NCBI GenBank assembly: GCA_023657425.1
Contig: JAGTJW010000001.1
Location: forward strand, 558,001-622,000
Direction: 5' to 3'
Length of the DNA stretch: 64,000 bases
DNA from: Ideonella sp. WA131b
GTDB taxonomy: Bacteria > Pseudomonadota > Gammaproteobacteria > Burkholderiales > Burkholderiaceae_C
Both the position numbers and the translations under genes were made by a program. The first letter of the stretch is position 1, and every line of letters starts with the position of its first letter. The notes beneath the pieces are model-generated. The model saw only the letters and a list, made by a program, of their open reading frames with translations. It was not told the origin of the DNA and did not search any database. Shown here one piece after another: positions 1-7,872 of this stretch.

Positions 1-148
1 GCGGGCGGATCTCGGCGCCGCGCCAGGCCCAGGCCAGGACGACGAGCGCCAGCGCCCAGGCCGCGTAGTACAGCCAGCCCGGGCGCTCGGCCGCCGCGCG
101 CTTTTCGATGCGCGCCAGCGCGTCGGCGCTGGGCGCGGTGGCGTTCAT
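1..148 (-). CDS. phnE: Phosphonate ABC transporter permease PhnE, 5' end only
   Basis: Only the first 49 codons are inside the window; the gene runs off the left edge. The readable N-terminus starts MNATAPSADALARIEKR and leads into a hydrophobic stretch (YYAAWALALVVLAWAW) that is the first membrane helix, as expected for an inner-membrane phosphonate permease. It lies 39 bp downstream of phnD in the same direction, in the usual phnC-phnD-phnE order, which is the main reason for the name. An upstream ATG at 162 is out of frame, so 148 is the start. The identification rests on context plus the helix; too little sequence is present to see the EAA loop. Confidence 0.8.
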   Translation of the reverse strand, partial: MNATAPSADALARIEKRAAAERPGWLYYAAWALALVVLAWAWRGAEIRP

Positions 149-187
149 GCGGGGGCCCTCATGCGTCACGCCCAGGCGCGACCGGCC

Positions 188-1159
188 TCACTTGGGGGCC
201 AGTGCCGCGAGCTTGCGGTCGATCTCGGCCAGCTGCTTCGTCTTCTCGTCGGCCGCCAGCTTGTCGTCGTTCTGCACCTTGGCACGGTCGCGGAACAGCT
301 CGAGCTGGCGGATCGGGATCAGCTGGTCGTTGTTGCTGTCGCGGAAACCGCCGTAGTTGTAGATGACGCCGAGGATGCGCTTCTCCTCGGGGTCGGTCTT
401 GGCGTAGTTGAGGACGAAGTTCTTCAGCTTGGCCTTCACCGCGGGGTCGAGGTCCTTGCGCCACACGAAGGGGTCGCTCGGGATCAGCGGGCTGCGCCAC
501 AGCACCTTCAGCTGCGCGGCCAGTTCGGGGCGGCTGCTCTGCAGCTTGCCGTAGTCCTCGGTGTTGTTGGTGGCCACGTCCACCTGCTTGGCCAGCACGG
601 CCTGCAGGTTGGCGCCGTGGCTGGCGTTGCGGATGGTCTTGAAGGCGGTGCGGTGGTCGATCCCGTTTCTGGCAAAGATGTAGAACGTGGGCACCAGGAA
701 GCCCGAGGTCGAGTTCGGATCGCCGATGCTGAAGTTGATGTTCTTCGAGTTCTTCAGCACGTCGTCGAGGTTGTTGTAGGGGCTGTCCTTGTGCGCGATC
801 AGCAGGGCGTGGTAGCCGAAGGTGCCGTCGGCGTACATCACCTGGGCGAAGATCTCGCCCTGGGCGCGGTCGACCGCCTCCATCGCGGCCTTGTTGCCGT
901 ACCAGGCCACCTGCACCTTGTTGAAGCGCATGGCTTCGATGACACCGGCGTAGTCGGGCGCGTAGAAGCTCTTGACCGTCAGGCCGGTCTTTTTCTCCAT
1001 GTCGCGGAAGAAGGGCTCCCAGCGTTCGCGCTGGGTGCTGGCACTGTCGGTGGCGATGACGCCGAAGCTGATCTCCTGGGCCTGGGCGTGCAGCGGCAGG
1101 CTGGCCATCGACGCGCAGGTCAGGGCAGCCAGGGCCACGCGGCGGGTGATGCGGTTCAT
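188..1159 (-). CDS. phnD: Phosphonate ABC transporter periplasmic binding protein PhnD
   Basis: 323 aa, normal for PhnD. Residues 1-28 form a signal peptide (RR near the N-terminus, hydrophobic core, cleavage after AQA). The mature protein has PhnD family features: a ligand-pocket region with FYAPDYAGVIEAMRFNKV and AWYGNKAAMEAV, and the segment SIGDPNSTSGFLVP that matches the phosphonate-binding STS loop. It captures phosphonates, phosphite or phosphate esters in the periplasm and delivers them to PhnE. The C-terminus (residues 285-323) is a charged helix, common in PhnD. It sits 21 bp after phnC and 39 bp before phnE, so the three form an operon. Ligand specificity cannot be read from the sequence. 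Confidence 0.95.
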   Translation of the reverse strand: MNRITRRVALAALTCASMASLPLHAQAQEISFGVIATDSASTQRERWEPFFRDMEKKTGLTVKSFYAPDYAGVIEAMRFNKVQVAWYGNKAAMEAVDRAQGEIFAQVMYADGTFGYHALLIAHKDSPYNNLDDVLKNSKNINFSIGDPNSTSGFLVPTFYIFARNGIDHRTAFKTIRNASHGANLQAVLAKQVDVATNNTEDYGKLQSSRPELAAQLKVLWRSPLIPSDPFVWRKDLDPAVKAKLKNFVLNYAKTDPEEKRILGVIYNYGGFRDSNNDQLIPIRQLELFRDRAKVQNDDKLAADEKTKQLAEIDRKLAALAPK

Positions 1160-1180
1160 GGTCGGTTCTCCTCGGGTGGT

Positions 1181-2020
1181 TCAGGCCGCGGCCAGCGAGG
1201 GCAGCGGCATCGGCTCGGACGGCGTGTCGTCGGTCTGCAGTTCCTCCACGGCCGTGCCGTAGAGCTCGCGCAGGAAGCTGGGGGTGAGCTGTGCCGCCGG
1301 CCCGTCGAACACCAGCGCACCGTCGCGCAGCGCGATCACGCGCTCGCAGAAGCGGCGGGCCAGGCCCACGTGGTGCAGGCTCACCAGCAGCGTCAGGCCC
1401 TGCTCGCGGTTGATCTGCAGCAGCAGCTCCATCACACGGCGCGTGGACTCGGGGTCGAGCGAGGCCACGGGTTCGTCGGCCAGCAGCACCCGGGCGCCCT
1501 GCACCAGCGCACGCGCGATCGCGGCGCGTTGCTGCTGCCCGCCCGACAAGGTGCTGGCGCGCTGGAAGGCCTGCTCGCCCAGGCCCATGGCGTCGAGGGC
1601 ATCGAGGGCCCGCGCCCGCTCGGCGAGGCTGTAGCGCCCGAGCACGGCACGCCACAGCGGCAGCTCGGGCGCCAGCCCGGTGAGCACGTTGGTCAGCACC
1701 GGCAGGCGACCGACGAGGTTGAACTGCTGGAAGATGATGCCGATGGCGCGGCGCTGCGCCCGGATGTCGGCGGCGAGCCGGCCCTCGGCCTGGAGCTGGC
1801 GGCCGAGCACCTCGATGCGCCCACCCTGCCCGGCATCGAGCGTCTCCAGGCCACACAGCGTGCGCAGCAGCGTCGACTTGCCCGAGCCCGAGGCGCCGAG
1901 CAGCGCCACGCGTTCGCCCGGCCGCACGTCGAAGGTCACGCCACGCAGGGCGCGACGGCCGCCGAGGAAGGTCTTGTCGGCCGCGACGACACGCACGGCC
2001 CGATCGGGAACGCTGGACAT
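1181..2020 (-). CDS. phnC: Phosphonate ABC transporter ATP-binding protein PhnC
   Basis: 279 aa cytoplasmic ATPase that energises PhnDE. Walker A GASGSGKST at about residues 42-50, the FQQFNLVGRL Q-loop region near 98, ABC signature LSGGQQQR at about 158-165 and Walker B VLLADEP at about 178-184; the FQQFNL wording is typical of PhnC. I chose the ATG at 2020 (MSSVPDRA); an in-frame ATG at 2062 would add 14 residues with no family counterpart and reach into the divergent promoter region. It is the first gene of phnCDE and is divergent from the PhnZ-type gene at 2107, so an 86-bp gap probably carries both promoters. Confidence 0.95.
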   Translation of the reverse strand: MSSVPDRAVRVVAADKTFLGGRRALRGVTFDVRPGERVALLGASGSGKSTLLRTLCGLETLDAGQGGRIEVLGRQLQAEGRLAADIRAQRRAIGIIFQQFNLVGRLPVLTNVLTGLAPELPLWRAVLGRYSLAERARALDALDAMGLGEQAFQRASTLSGGQQQRAAIARALVQGARVLLADEPVASLDPESTRRVMELLLQINREQGLTLLVSLHHVGLARRFCERVIALRDGALVFDGPAAQLTPSFLRELYGTAVEELQTDDTPSEPMPLPSLAAA

Positions 2021-2106
2021 GGCGGCGCACGCTAGGGCCTGGTCGTGACGACGTGGTGACACCGAGGCGTCAGCGCCCCGTCACGCCAGCGCCGCAACAT
2101 CGACCC

Positions 2107-2676
2107 ATGGACATCGACGAGCTCTGCGCCCTGTACGCCTTGCGCGGACACCTCGCCTACGACGGCGAAGGCATCACGCAGTGGCAGCACGCCTGGCAGT
2201 GCGGCGAACTCGCGCGTCGGGCCGGCGCCGCGCCGGAGCTGCAGCTGGCCGCCTGGCTGCACGACCTCGGACACCTGATGACGGGGCTGGACGGCACGCC
2301 CACGCTGCGCGGCCACGACGACCGCCACGAGGCGCTGGCAGCGCGCGTGCTGGCGCCCCTGTTCGGCGCCGCGGTGGCCGAGCCCGTGGCGCTGCACGTG
2401 CAGGCCAAGCGCTACCTCGTCGCCACCCACCCGGGCTACCGGCAGCGCCTGTCGCCCGACTCCACGCGCAGCCTGGTGTTGCAGGGCGGCGCGATGTCGC
2501 CGCCGGCCTGCGCCGACTTCGAGGCCCGGCCCTTTGCCGCCGACGCGCTGCGCGTGCGCACCTGGGACGACATCGGCAAACGCGCCGCCGACCATCCGCC
2601 CCGGGACGCGGCCGGTGCATTGCAGGCGCTGATGCGCCAGGTGCAGGCCCGAACGCGGGACGCGATCAGTCCCTGA
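2107..2676 (+). CDS. phnZ: PhnZ-type HD-domain di-iron oxygenase (phosphonate catabolism)
   Basis: 189 aa. The family (phosphonate-degradation HD proteins, prototype PhnZ) is a mixed-valence di-iron oxygenase that cleaves the C-P bond of a hydroxylated aminophosphonate. Residues matching the PhnZ active site are all visible in order: Y18 and E21 in YDGEGITQ, H28, the HD pair H52-D53 with H56 in WLHDLGHL, H74 in DDRHE, H97 in HVQAKRYL and an Asp in RTWDDIGK near 154. The start at 2107 gives the family N-terminus; an upstream in-frame start at 2053 would overlap the phnC promoter side. Divergence from phnCDE supports phosphonate use. The partner hydroxylase PhnY is not in the window and could lie beyond phnE. 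It overlaps the convergent permease gene by 11 bp. Substrate is inference. Confidence 0.8.
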   Translation: MDIDELCALYALRGHLAYDGEGITQWQHAWQCGELARRAGAAPELQLAAWLHDLGHLMTGLDGTPTLRGHDDRHEALAARVLAPLFGAAVAEPVALHVQAKRYLVATHPGYRQRLSPDSTRSLVLQGGAMSPPACADFEARPFAADALRVRTWDDIGKRAADHPPRDAAGALQALMRQVQARTRDAISP

Positions 2677-3775
2677 ACTCGGGCCCCGGCGCGGGCGGTT
2701 CGTCGTCGCGCCCCTGCATCCACGCCTCCAGCAGCGTGTAGCCCACCGCCAGCACGACCGGGCCGACGAAGATGCCCACGAGCCCGAAGGCGAACAGGCC
2801 GCCAATGACGCCGGCAAAGATGAGCAGCAGCGGCAGGTCGGCGCCCAGCTTGATGAGCACGGGCCGCACGACGTTGTCGATGGTGCCCACGACCACGGCC
2901 CAGACCGCCAGAGCGATGCCCCAGCCGGCGCTGCCTTCGCCCCAGAAGGCCCAGGCCGCCGCACCCAGCAGCACCGGCATCGGGCCGATCTGCGCGATGC
3001 ACAGCATGAACATCAGCGCCGTCAGCAGCGTGGCGGCCGGCACGCCGGCCACCGCCAGGCCCAGGCCGCCCAGCATGGCCTGCACCAGCGCCGTGCCGCC
3101 GACACCCAGCGCCACGCCGCGGATGGCACCGCCGGCCAGCACCACGGCACCGTCGCCGCGTTCGCCGGCCAGGCGGCGCGCAAACAAGCGCACCTGGCGC
3201 GCCGCCTCCTCACCGTGCGCGTACATCACAGCCGCGATGAGCACGGTGAGCAGGAACTGCAGCAGCAGCACGCCGACGCTGCCGACTTCGGCAACGAACC
3301 AGCGCGTGAGGTCACCGGCATAGGGCCCGAGGCGCGGCAGCAGGTCGCGTGCGCCCAGCGCCGTGAGCTGCGCCCACAGCCCGTCGACCAGCGGCCCCAG
3401 CATCGGCATCGTGCGCAACCACTCGGGCGCCACCTCGGGCAGACGCCAGGCCGCGACCAGACGCGCCCAGTCGATCAGCCGCTCCGCGTTGGCCACGATG
3501 GTGACGATGGCCAGCACCAAGGGCACCACGAACAGCAGCAGCAGCAACAGCGTCATCGCCGTCACCGCCAGCCAGCGGCGGCCGCCCGCGGCGGCCTGCA
3601 CGCGCAGCATCAGCGGCCAGGTGGCCACCACCACCATCGTGGCCCAGACCACGGGGCCGAGGAAGGGCCGCAGCACCCACAGCGAGACGCCCAGCAGCAG
3701 CCCGATGAACAGCACGCCGAAGGTCACCCGCGCCAGGTCGCGGCCGGGTGGGCGCGGCCGCTGCGGCAGGTTCAC
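2666..3775 (-). CDS. AI-2E family (PerM/YdiK-type) transporter
   Basis: 369 aa inner-membrane protein with seven to eight hydrophobic segments: paired helices near the N-terminus (VTFGVLFIGLLLGVSLWVL and PVVWATMVVVATWPLML), one at about residue 70, a central pair and a cluster of helices in the C-terminal third. The conserved family segment near the C-terminus (GIFVGPVVLAVGYTLLEAW) is present. Members are exporters or antiporters; some move autoinducer-2, others Na+/H+. The start is a GTG whose last two bases overlap the TGA of the upstream DUF3299 gene (GTGA), so the two are translationally coupled. An ATG start is absent from the hydrophobic frame. The 3' end overlaps the convergent phnZ-type gene by 11 bp. 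Substrate unknown. Confidence 0.85.
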   Translation of the reverse strand: MNLPQRPRPPGRDLARVTFGVLFIGLLLGVSLWVLRPFLGPVVWATMVVVATWPLMLRVQAAAGGRRWLAVTAMTLLLLLLFVVPLVLAIVTIVANAERLIDWARLVAAWRLPEVAPEWLRTMPMLGPLVDGLWAQLTALGARDLLPRLGPYAGDLTRWFVAEVGSVGVLLLQFLLTVLIAAVMYAHGEEAARQVRLFARRLAGERGDGAVVLAGGAIRGVALGVGGTALVQAMLGGLGLAVAGVPAATLLTALMFMLCIAQIGPMPVLLGAAAWAFWGEGSAGWGIALAVWAVVVGTIDNVVRPVLIKLGADLPLLLIFAGVIGGLFAFGLVGIFVGPVVLAVGYTLLEAWMQGRDDEPPAPGPEFRD

Positions 3776-4359
3776 CGGCGGCGTTCCTCGTAGCGCGTCA
3801 CCGAGTCGGCCTCGATGCGGTAGCCGCTGACGCCCATGTAGCTCTCGGTGCGGGGGGTGCTGATGCGGCCGCTGACCCAGACCGTGTCCATCGAGCGGAA
3901 GCCCTTGGCCGGCACCCTGGGCAGGACGTGGACGATCTGGTTGGCCGGCGGCGGCGGGCTGTGGATGCAGGCGCCGAAGTAGGGCACGAGCAGGAACTCC
4001 TTCAGGCCCTCGTTGCTGTCCTCCAGCGGCACGACGAAGCCCGGGATGCGCACCACCTGGCCGGCCAGCTGCGGGTTCACGGGCGCGGCGTCCCAGACCT
4101 CGCGCATCCGCTTCAGCAGCGCGTTGGCGCGCGAGTCGCCGTCGTCGAGCAGCTGGAAGTTGATGTCGCGGAAGTCCTTGAACGGGTCCCAGTCGGGCGG
4201 CACCAGATCCTCCCACTGAATCGTGCGCGGCGCGCCGGGCGTGGCCGCCGGTGTGGCCCGGATCGGCGGCTTCATGGCCGGCACGCCGGCGGGGTTCTGC
4301 GCCCAGGCCAGGGCGGGCAGCGTGCAGGCGGCGAACAGCAGGCGGCGGCGGGCGATCAT
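3772..4359 (-). CDS. DUF3299 lipoprotein-like periplasmic protein of the zinc-type ABC operon
   Basis: 195 aa. The start MIARRRLLFAACTLPALAWAQ is a signal peptide (residues 1-21), so the product is exported. The body carries the DUF3299 signature: an IQWEDLVPPDWDP motif near residue 48, then VRIPGFVVPLE and the conserved ACIHSPPPPANQIVHV segment with its single Cys-Ile-His. In Pseudomonas aeruginosa the homologous gene PA4066 is part of a zinc-responsive operon with an FtsX-like ABC transporter, and the two genes upstream here are exactly such a transporter. Function of the domain is unknown; a role in periplasmic metal handling is inference. A longer upstream in-frame start at 4491 would overlap the permease gene and lose the signal peptide. 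Confidence 0.85.
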   Translation of the reverse strand: MIARRRLLFAACTLPALAWAQNPAGVPAMKPPIRATPAATPGAPRTIQWEDLVPPDWDPFKDFRDINFQLLDDGDSRANALLKRMREVWDAAPVNPQLAGQVVRIPGFVVPLEDSNEGLKEFLLVPYFGACIHSPPPPANQIVHVLPRVPAKGFRSMDTVWVSGRISTPRTESYMGVSGYRIEADSVTRYEERRR

Positions 4360-4382
4360 GCGCGGGACGTGGGCGGACGGGG

Positions 4383-5669
4383 TCAGGTGCGGGGACTCAA
4401 GCCATCGGCCAGCGACAGACGGTACGCCCGCCAGCCCGGCACCAGGCTGGCGAGCATACCCGCCACGATGACGGCGCCGAACAGCCCCCACTGTGCGGCC
4501 GACGGCGCGGCCGTGCTCAGCGTGATGCCGAACTGGCTCTGCAGCAGCGGCCCGGCGAGCAGCACCCCCGCCCCGGCGAGGGCCGCGCCCAGCAGCGCGC
4601 CAGCCAGCGTGACGAGCACGCCCTCGGCCGCCAGCAGCAGCAGCACATGGCGCGGTCCGGCGCCCACGGCGCGCAGGACGGCGAGCTCACGCCGCCGCTC
4701 GTTCAGGCCCGCCAGCACCACGGCCACCAGCGAGGCCAGGCTGAGCACCGCCACCAGCGCGCTGATGGCCAGCAGGCTCTGCTCGGCCGGGCCCACCACC
4801 TGCCAGAGCTCGTCGAGCGCCACCGCGGGCAACACGGCCAGCAGCGCCTCGCCCTGGTACTCGGCCACGAAGCGCTGCACGTTGAAGACGGCGACGCGGT
4901 TCTTCAGCCCCACCAGCGCCGCCGTCACCTGCTTGGGCGAGAGGTCGAACTTGCGCGCTGCATCGGCGGGGATGCTCAGGCCCGGGAGCGGCGCGCCGGC
5001 GGCCCAGTCGAGGTGGATGGCCTCCAGCGCCTCGAGGCTGACGTGCACCGTGCGGTCCACCGGCGTGCCGGTGCGCGCCAGCACGCCGACGATGATGAAG
5101 GGCTTGTCGGCGTGTTCCAGCCCCGGCATGGCGCCGCTGCCCAGACCGCTGCCGTGCGTGAGCGTGATGCGCGTGCCCGGCGCGTAGCCCAGCGCCGCGG
5201 CGACCTCAGCGCCCACCACGGCCTCGTACAGACCGTCCAGCGTGCCCGCGAAAGGCCGGCCGGCTGCAAAGGCCAGCGGCTGCCGGTCGCCCCAGCGCAA
5301 GCGCTCGAAGTAGGCCGTGGTGGTGCCCAGCACAGGGCGGCCGCGGTGCGAGTCGCCCAGCGACAGCGGCACCACCCAGGCCACGGCGCGGTGGCCCTCG
5401 AGCGCGCGGATGCTCTCGATGCCGATGTTGTGGGTGGCGCCGCCGACTCGGAACACCGCGTACAGCATCAGTTGGATCGGGCTGGTGCGCGCACCGACCA
5501 CGAGGTCGGTGCCGCTCACGCTCTGCGAGAAGCCGGCGCGGATGTCGGTGCGCAGCCGCTCCAGGCCCAGCAGCAGCGCCGTGGCCAGCGCGATGCCGGC
5601 GACCACCAACGCCAGCGTGCCGCGGCGGTTGAGCGCGCTGCGCCAGGCCACGTGCAGAAGCGCCATCAT
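4383..5669 (-). CDS. FtsX-like ABC transporter permease (PA4065-like)
   Basis: 428 aa. Architecture of the MacB/FtsX permease class: N-terminal helix (residues 12-35), a large periplasmic domain of about 240 residues, then three C-terminal helices (around 285-310, 325-355 and 385-410). The phrase LNERRRELAVLRAVGAGP between helices two and three is the family hallmark coupling segment. Such permeases are mechanotransmission devices rather than classical pores. The ATG at 5669 overlaps the TGA of the ATPase gene (ATGA), and DUF3299 follows 23 bp after the stop. With these neighbours it resembles PA4065 of the zinc-responsive cluster. The cluster's DUF2796 member is not seen here. Confidence 0.88.
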   Translation of the reverse strand: MMALLHVAWRSALNRRGTLALVVAGIALATALLLGLERLRTDIRAGFSQSVSGTDLVVGARTSPIQLMLYAVFRVGGATHNIGIESIRALEGHRAVAWVVPLSLGDSHRGRPVLGTTTAYFERLRWGDRQPLAFAAGRPFAGTLDGLYEAVVGAEVAAALGYAPGTRITLTHGSGLGSGAMPGLEHADKPFIIVGVLARTGTPVDRTVHVSLEALEAIHLDWAAGAPLPGLSIPADAARKFDLSPKQVTAALVGLKNRVAVFNVQRFVAEYQGEALLAVLPAVALDELWQVVGPAEQSLLAISALVAVLSLASLVAVVLAGLNERRRELAVLRAVGAGPRHVLLLLAAEGVLVTLAGALLGAALAGAGVLLAGPLLQSQFGITLSTAAPSAAQWGLFGAVIVAGMLASLVPGWRAYRLSLADGLSPRT

Positions 5670-6355
5670 GCCGCGTCGTCCAAGCTCGCCACGCGGTTGA
5701 GTGCGGGCAGGTCGATGCGCTCGTCGAAGCCGGCCGCCAGCCGCTCGTCGTGGCTGACGAACACCAGGGTGCTGCCGGCCGCGGCGCAGGCCTCGCGCAG
5801 CAGCGCCATGAAGTCGTTGCGCCGCGCGGCATCGAGCGCCGACGTGGGTTCGTCGGCGATCACCAGCTCGGGCTGGCCGATCAAGGCCCGCGCTGCCGCC
5901 ACGCGCTGCTGCTGGCCCACGCTCAACGCATCGGCGCGGCGGCCGTGCAGCGTCGCGGCCAGGCCCACGCGCTGCAGCAGCGCGGCCGCCGCCGCGGCCG
6001 GGCCGTTGGGGCAACGCCGCGCACGCAACACCGAAAAGCGCGTGGGCAGCAGCACGTTGTCAAGCACGCTCAGGTAGGGCAGCAGGTTGAACTGCTGGAA
6101 GATGACGCCGACGTGGTCGGCCCGCCGGGCATCGCGCGCGCCGGCCGGCAGCGTCGCCCAGTCGCGGCCGAGCAGCTCGACGCGGCCCTGGCGGGCGAGC
6201 AGCACGCCGGCCATCAGGCCCAGCAGCGTGCTCTTGCCGCAGCCGCTGGGCCCGTGCAGGAAGTGCATGCGGCCGGACTGCAGCGCCAGGCGGTCGATGG
6301 CCAGGCAGTCGGCGCCGCCGGGCCAGCCATAACGGACGTCGTGAAGCTCCAGCAC
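5666..6355 (-). CDS. ABC transporter ATP-binding protein (LolD/PA4064-like)
   Basis: 229 aa ATPase for the permease at 4383. Walker A HGPSGCGKST, Q-loop FQQFNLLPYLSV, an ABC signature altered to ALSVGQQQR (LSVGQ instead of LSGGQ, common in this subfamily) and Walker B LVIADEPTSALD followed by the switch SHDE. The best start is GTG at 6355 (VLELHDVRYGW); there is no ATG in frame before the repeat element that begins 11 bp upstream at 6366. The gene therefore has almost no leader of its own: whatever promotes it lies in or beyond the family A repeat. It is the first gene of the four-gene operon running down to 2666. Confidence 0.88.
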   Translation of the reverse strand: MLELHDVRYGWPGGADCLAIDRLALQSGRMHFLHGPSGCGKSTLLGLMAGVLLARQGRVELLGRDWATLPAGARDARRADHVGVIFQQFNLLPYLSVLDNVLLPTRFSVLRARRCPNGPAAAAAALLQRVGLAATLHGRRADALSVGQQQRVAAARALIGQPELVIADEPTSALDAARRNDFMALLREACAAAGSTLVFVSHDERLAAGFDERIDLPALNRVASLDDAA

Positions 6356-6365
6356 GCGGGCGATG

Positions 6366-6640
6366 CTAGGAGCGTGGGCGGCAGAAATCCAGCCCCGCGT
6401 TGGGCCGACTTCGGGGCCCAGGCCAGGCGCCGCGCGCAGCCCGGGCTGTACGCCCGGGCCAGCGTGGCAACGCCGCAAGGGCCCCGAAATCGGCCCAACC
6501 CGAAGGGCCGGGGCGGCCAAAGCCGCTGGCGGGTGTTGCGCCGCTGGCGCGGGCGTCAAGCCCGCGCTGCACGACGCGCCTGCGCCAGTGGCTTTGGCCG
6601 CCCCGGCGCGGGGCTGGATTTCTGCCGCCCACACTCCTAG
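6366..6640. repeat. Family A repeat, long copy (275 bp), CTAG-bounded palindrome
   Basis: Starts and ends with CTAG (6366-6369 and 6637-6640). The outer arms are inverted copies of the family A tip (GTGGGCGGCAGAAATCC followed by AGCCCCG). The interior has two more imperfect hairpins: GGGCCGACTTCGGGGCCC-like arms around 6400-6500, and arms carrying GCCAAAGCCGCTGGCG and CGCCAGTGGCTTTGGC around 6515-6600. It fills most of the gap between the ABC ATPase start (6355) and a small minus-strand gene (6682). No coding potential is evident. It could fold into a long cruciform and act as a bidirectional terminator, or be a non-autonomous mobile element; no transposase is nearby. Confidence 0.9.
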
Positions 6641-6681
6641 CCGCAGCGCCGCCGGAGCCCGGGGCGAGACCCCGGGCGCTG

Positions 6682-6867
6682 TCAGGCCGCCAGCGGCATC
6701 CCCGGGCCACCCTGGGGCTGCAGCGCCGGCAGCAGGTCGAGGTCCTCGAAGAAGGCTTCGCTGCGGGCCGCATCCCAGGCCGGCACAGGCGCCGTCTCGT
6801 CGCGGCGGCGACGGTTCTCGGGGCGCTGCTCGGGGGCCAGGGGGAACAGGTCGGCAAGCGAGATCAT
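6682..6867 (-). CDS. Small hypothetical protein (61 aa)
   Basis: Begins MISLADLFPLAPEQRPENRR and ends GGPGMPLAA; mildly acidic middle (SEAFFEDLDLLPAL), no membrane segment, no recognisable domain. A GGAG sits about six bases before the ATG at 6867, which is why I prefer this start to the longer arginine-rich extension to 7011. It is divergent from the 5'-nucleotidase gene at 6966 with a 98-bp gap. I do not recognise it. The composition is less Arg/Ala-biased than the antisense shadows around it, which argues for a real gene, but it could still be spurious. Confidence 0.5.
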   Translation of the reverse strand: MISLADLFPLAPEQRPENRRRRDETAPVPAWDAARSEAFFEDLDLLPALQPQGGPGMPLAA

Positions 6868-6965
6868 GGCGGCTCCGGCGGGGTTGGCGTCGGGATGCGC
6901 GGCATCGTGCCCGCGCGATGTGGCAGCGCGATGAAGCGCACCGGCGCGGCGTTCACAATTCACGC

Positions 6966-7868
6966 ATGCCCGCCACGCTCGAAGGCCAGCTCGTCGTTGC
7001 CATCTCCTCACGCGCCCTCTTCGATTTCGAGGAGGAGAACCGCGTCTTCGAGGCCGCCGACGACCGCGCCTACATGCAGCTGCAGCTGGCGCGGCTGGAG
7101 CAGCCGGCGCGGCCTGGCGTGGCTTTTTCGCTGGTGCACAAGCTGTTGGGCTTCAACATCGGCGGCGATGCGCGCGTGGAGGTGGTGATCCTGTCGCGCA
7201 ACGACCCCGTTTCGGGCCTGCGCGTGTTCCGCTCGGCGCAGCACTACGGCCTGGCGGTGCAGCGTGGTGTGTTCACGCGCGGCCAGCCGCCCTGGCGCTA
7301 CCTGCGGCCGCTGAAGGCCAACCTGTTTCTCAGCACCAACGAGGCCGATGTGCGCGAGGCCCTGGCGGCAGGCGTGCCGGCCGCGCGCGTGCTGCCGGAG
7401 AGCGCGCGGGCGGGCGCCAACCACCCCGACGAGGTGCGCATCGCCTTCGACGGCGACGCCGTGCTGTTCTCCGACGAGGCCGAGCGGGTCTACCAGAGCC
7501 AGGGCCTGCCGGCCTTCCAGCGCCACGAGCACGAACGGGCCGACACGCCGCTGGCCCCCGGCCCGTTCAAGCCGCTGCTCGAGGCCCTGCACCGCCTGCA
7601 GCGCGAGCCTGGCCCGGGCGGCCTGCGGCTGCGCACGGCGCTGGTCACGGCGCGCAGCGCCCCAGCGCACGAGCGCGCCATCCGCACGCTGATGCAGTGG
7701 CAGATCGACATCGACGAGGCCCTCTTCCTGGGCGGCCTGCCCAAGGGCGCCTTCCTGGCCGAGTTCGAACCCGATTTCTTCTTCGACGACCAAACCGGCC
7801 ACGTCGAGAACGCCGCACCGCACGTGCCGGCGGGCCATGTGGCCCACGGCGTGAGCAACGGGGGCTGA
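6966..7868 (+). CDS. Cytosolic 5'-nucleotidase (NT5C1-like family)
   Basis: 300 aa, close to the usual length of bacterial members of the 5'-nucleotidase family related to animal cytosolic 5'-nucleotidase I. Visible features are the N-terminal VVAISSRALFDFEEENRVFE segment, where SRALFDFEEE stands in the position of the HAD-like nucleophile region, followed by KLLGFNIGGDARVEVVILSRNDPVSGLRVF, then the DGDAVLFSDEAE loop around residue 160 and LFLGGLPKGAFLAEFEPDFFFDD near the C-terminus. It hydrolyses nucleoside monophosphates in the cytoplasm. I chose the ATG at 6966 because homology-like sequence begins there; upstream in-frame sequence belongs to the repeat. Specificity is not readable. Confidence 0.85.
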   Translation: MPATLEGQLVVAISSRALFDFEEENRVFEAADDRAYMQLQLARLEQPARPGVAFSLVHKLLGFNIGGDARVEVVILSRNDPVSGLRVFRSAQHYGLAVQRGVFTRGQPPWRYLRPLKANLFLSTNEADVREALAAGVPAARVLPESARAGANHPDEVRIAFDGDAVLFSDEAERVYQSQGLPAFQRHEHERADTPLAPGPFKPLLEALHRLQREPGPGGLRLRTALVTARSAPAHERAIRTLMQWQIDIDEALFLGGLPKGAFLAEFEPDFFFDDQTGHVENAAPHVPAGHVAHGVSNGG

Positions 7869-7872
7869 GCGC

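Noticed and set aside
2053-2106. Longer N-terminus for the PhnZ-type protein
   Set aside because: The extra residues (MVTPRRQRPVTPAPQHRP) have no family counterpart, and they would overlap the promoter region of phnC.
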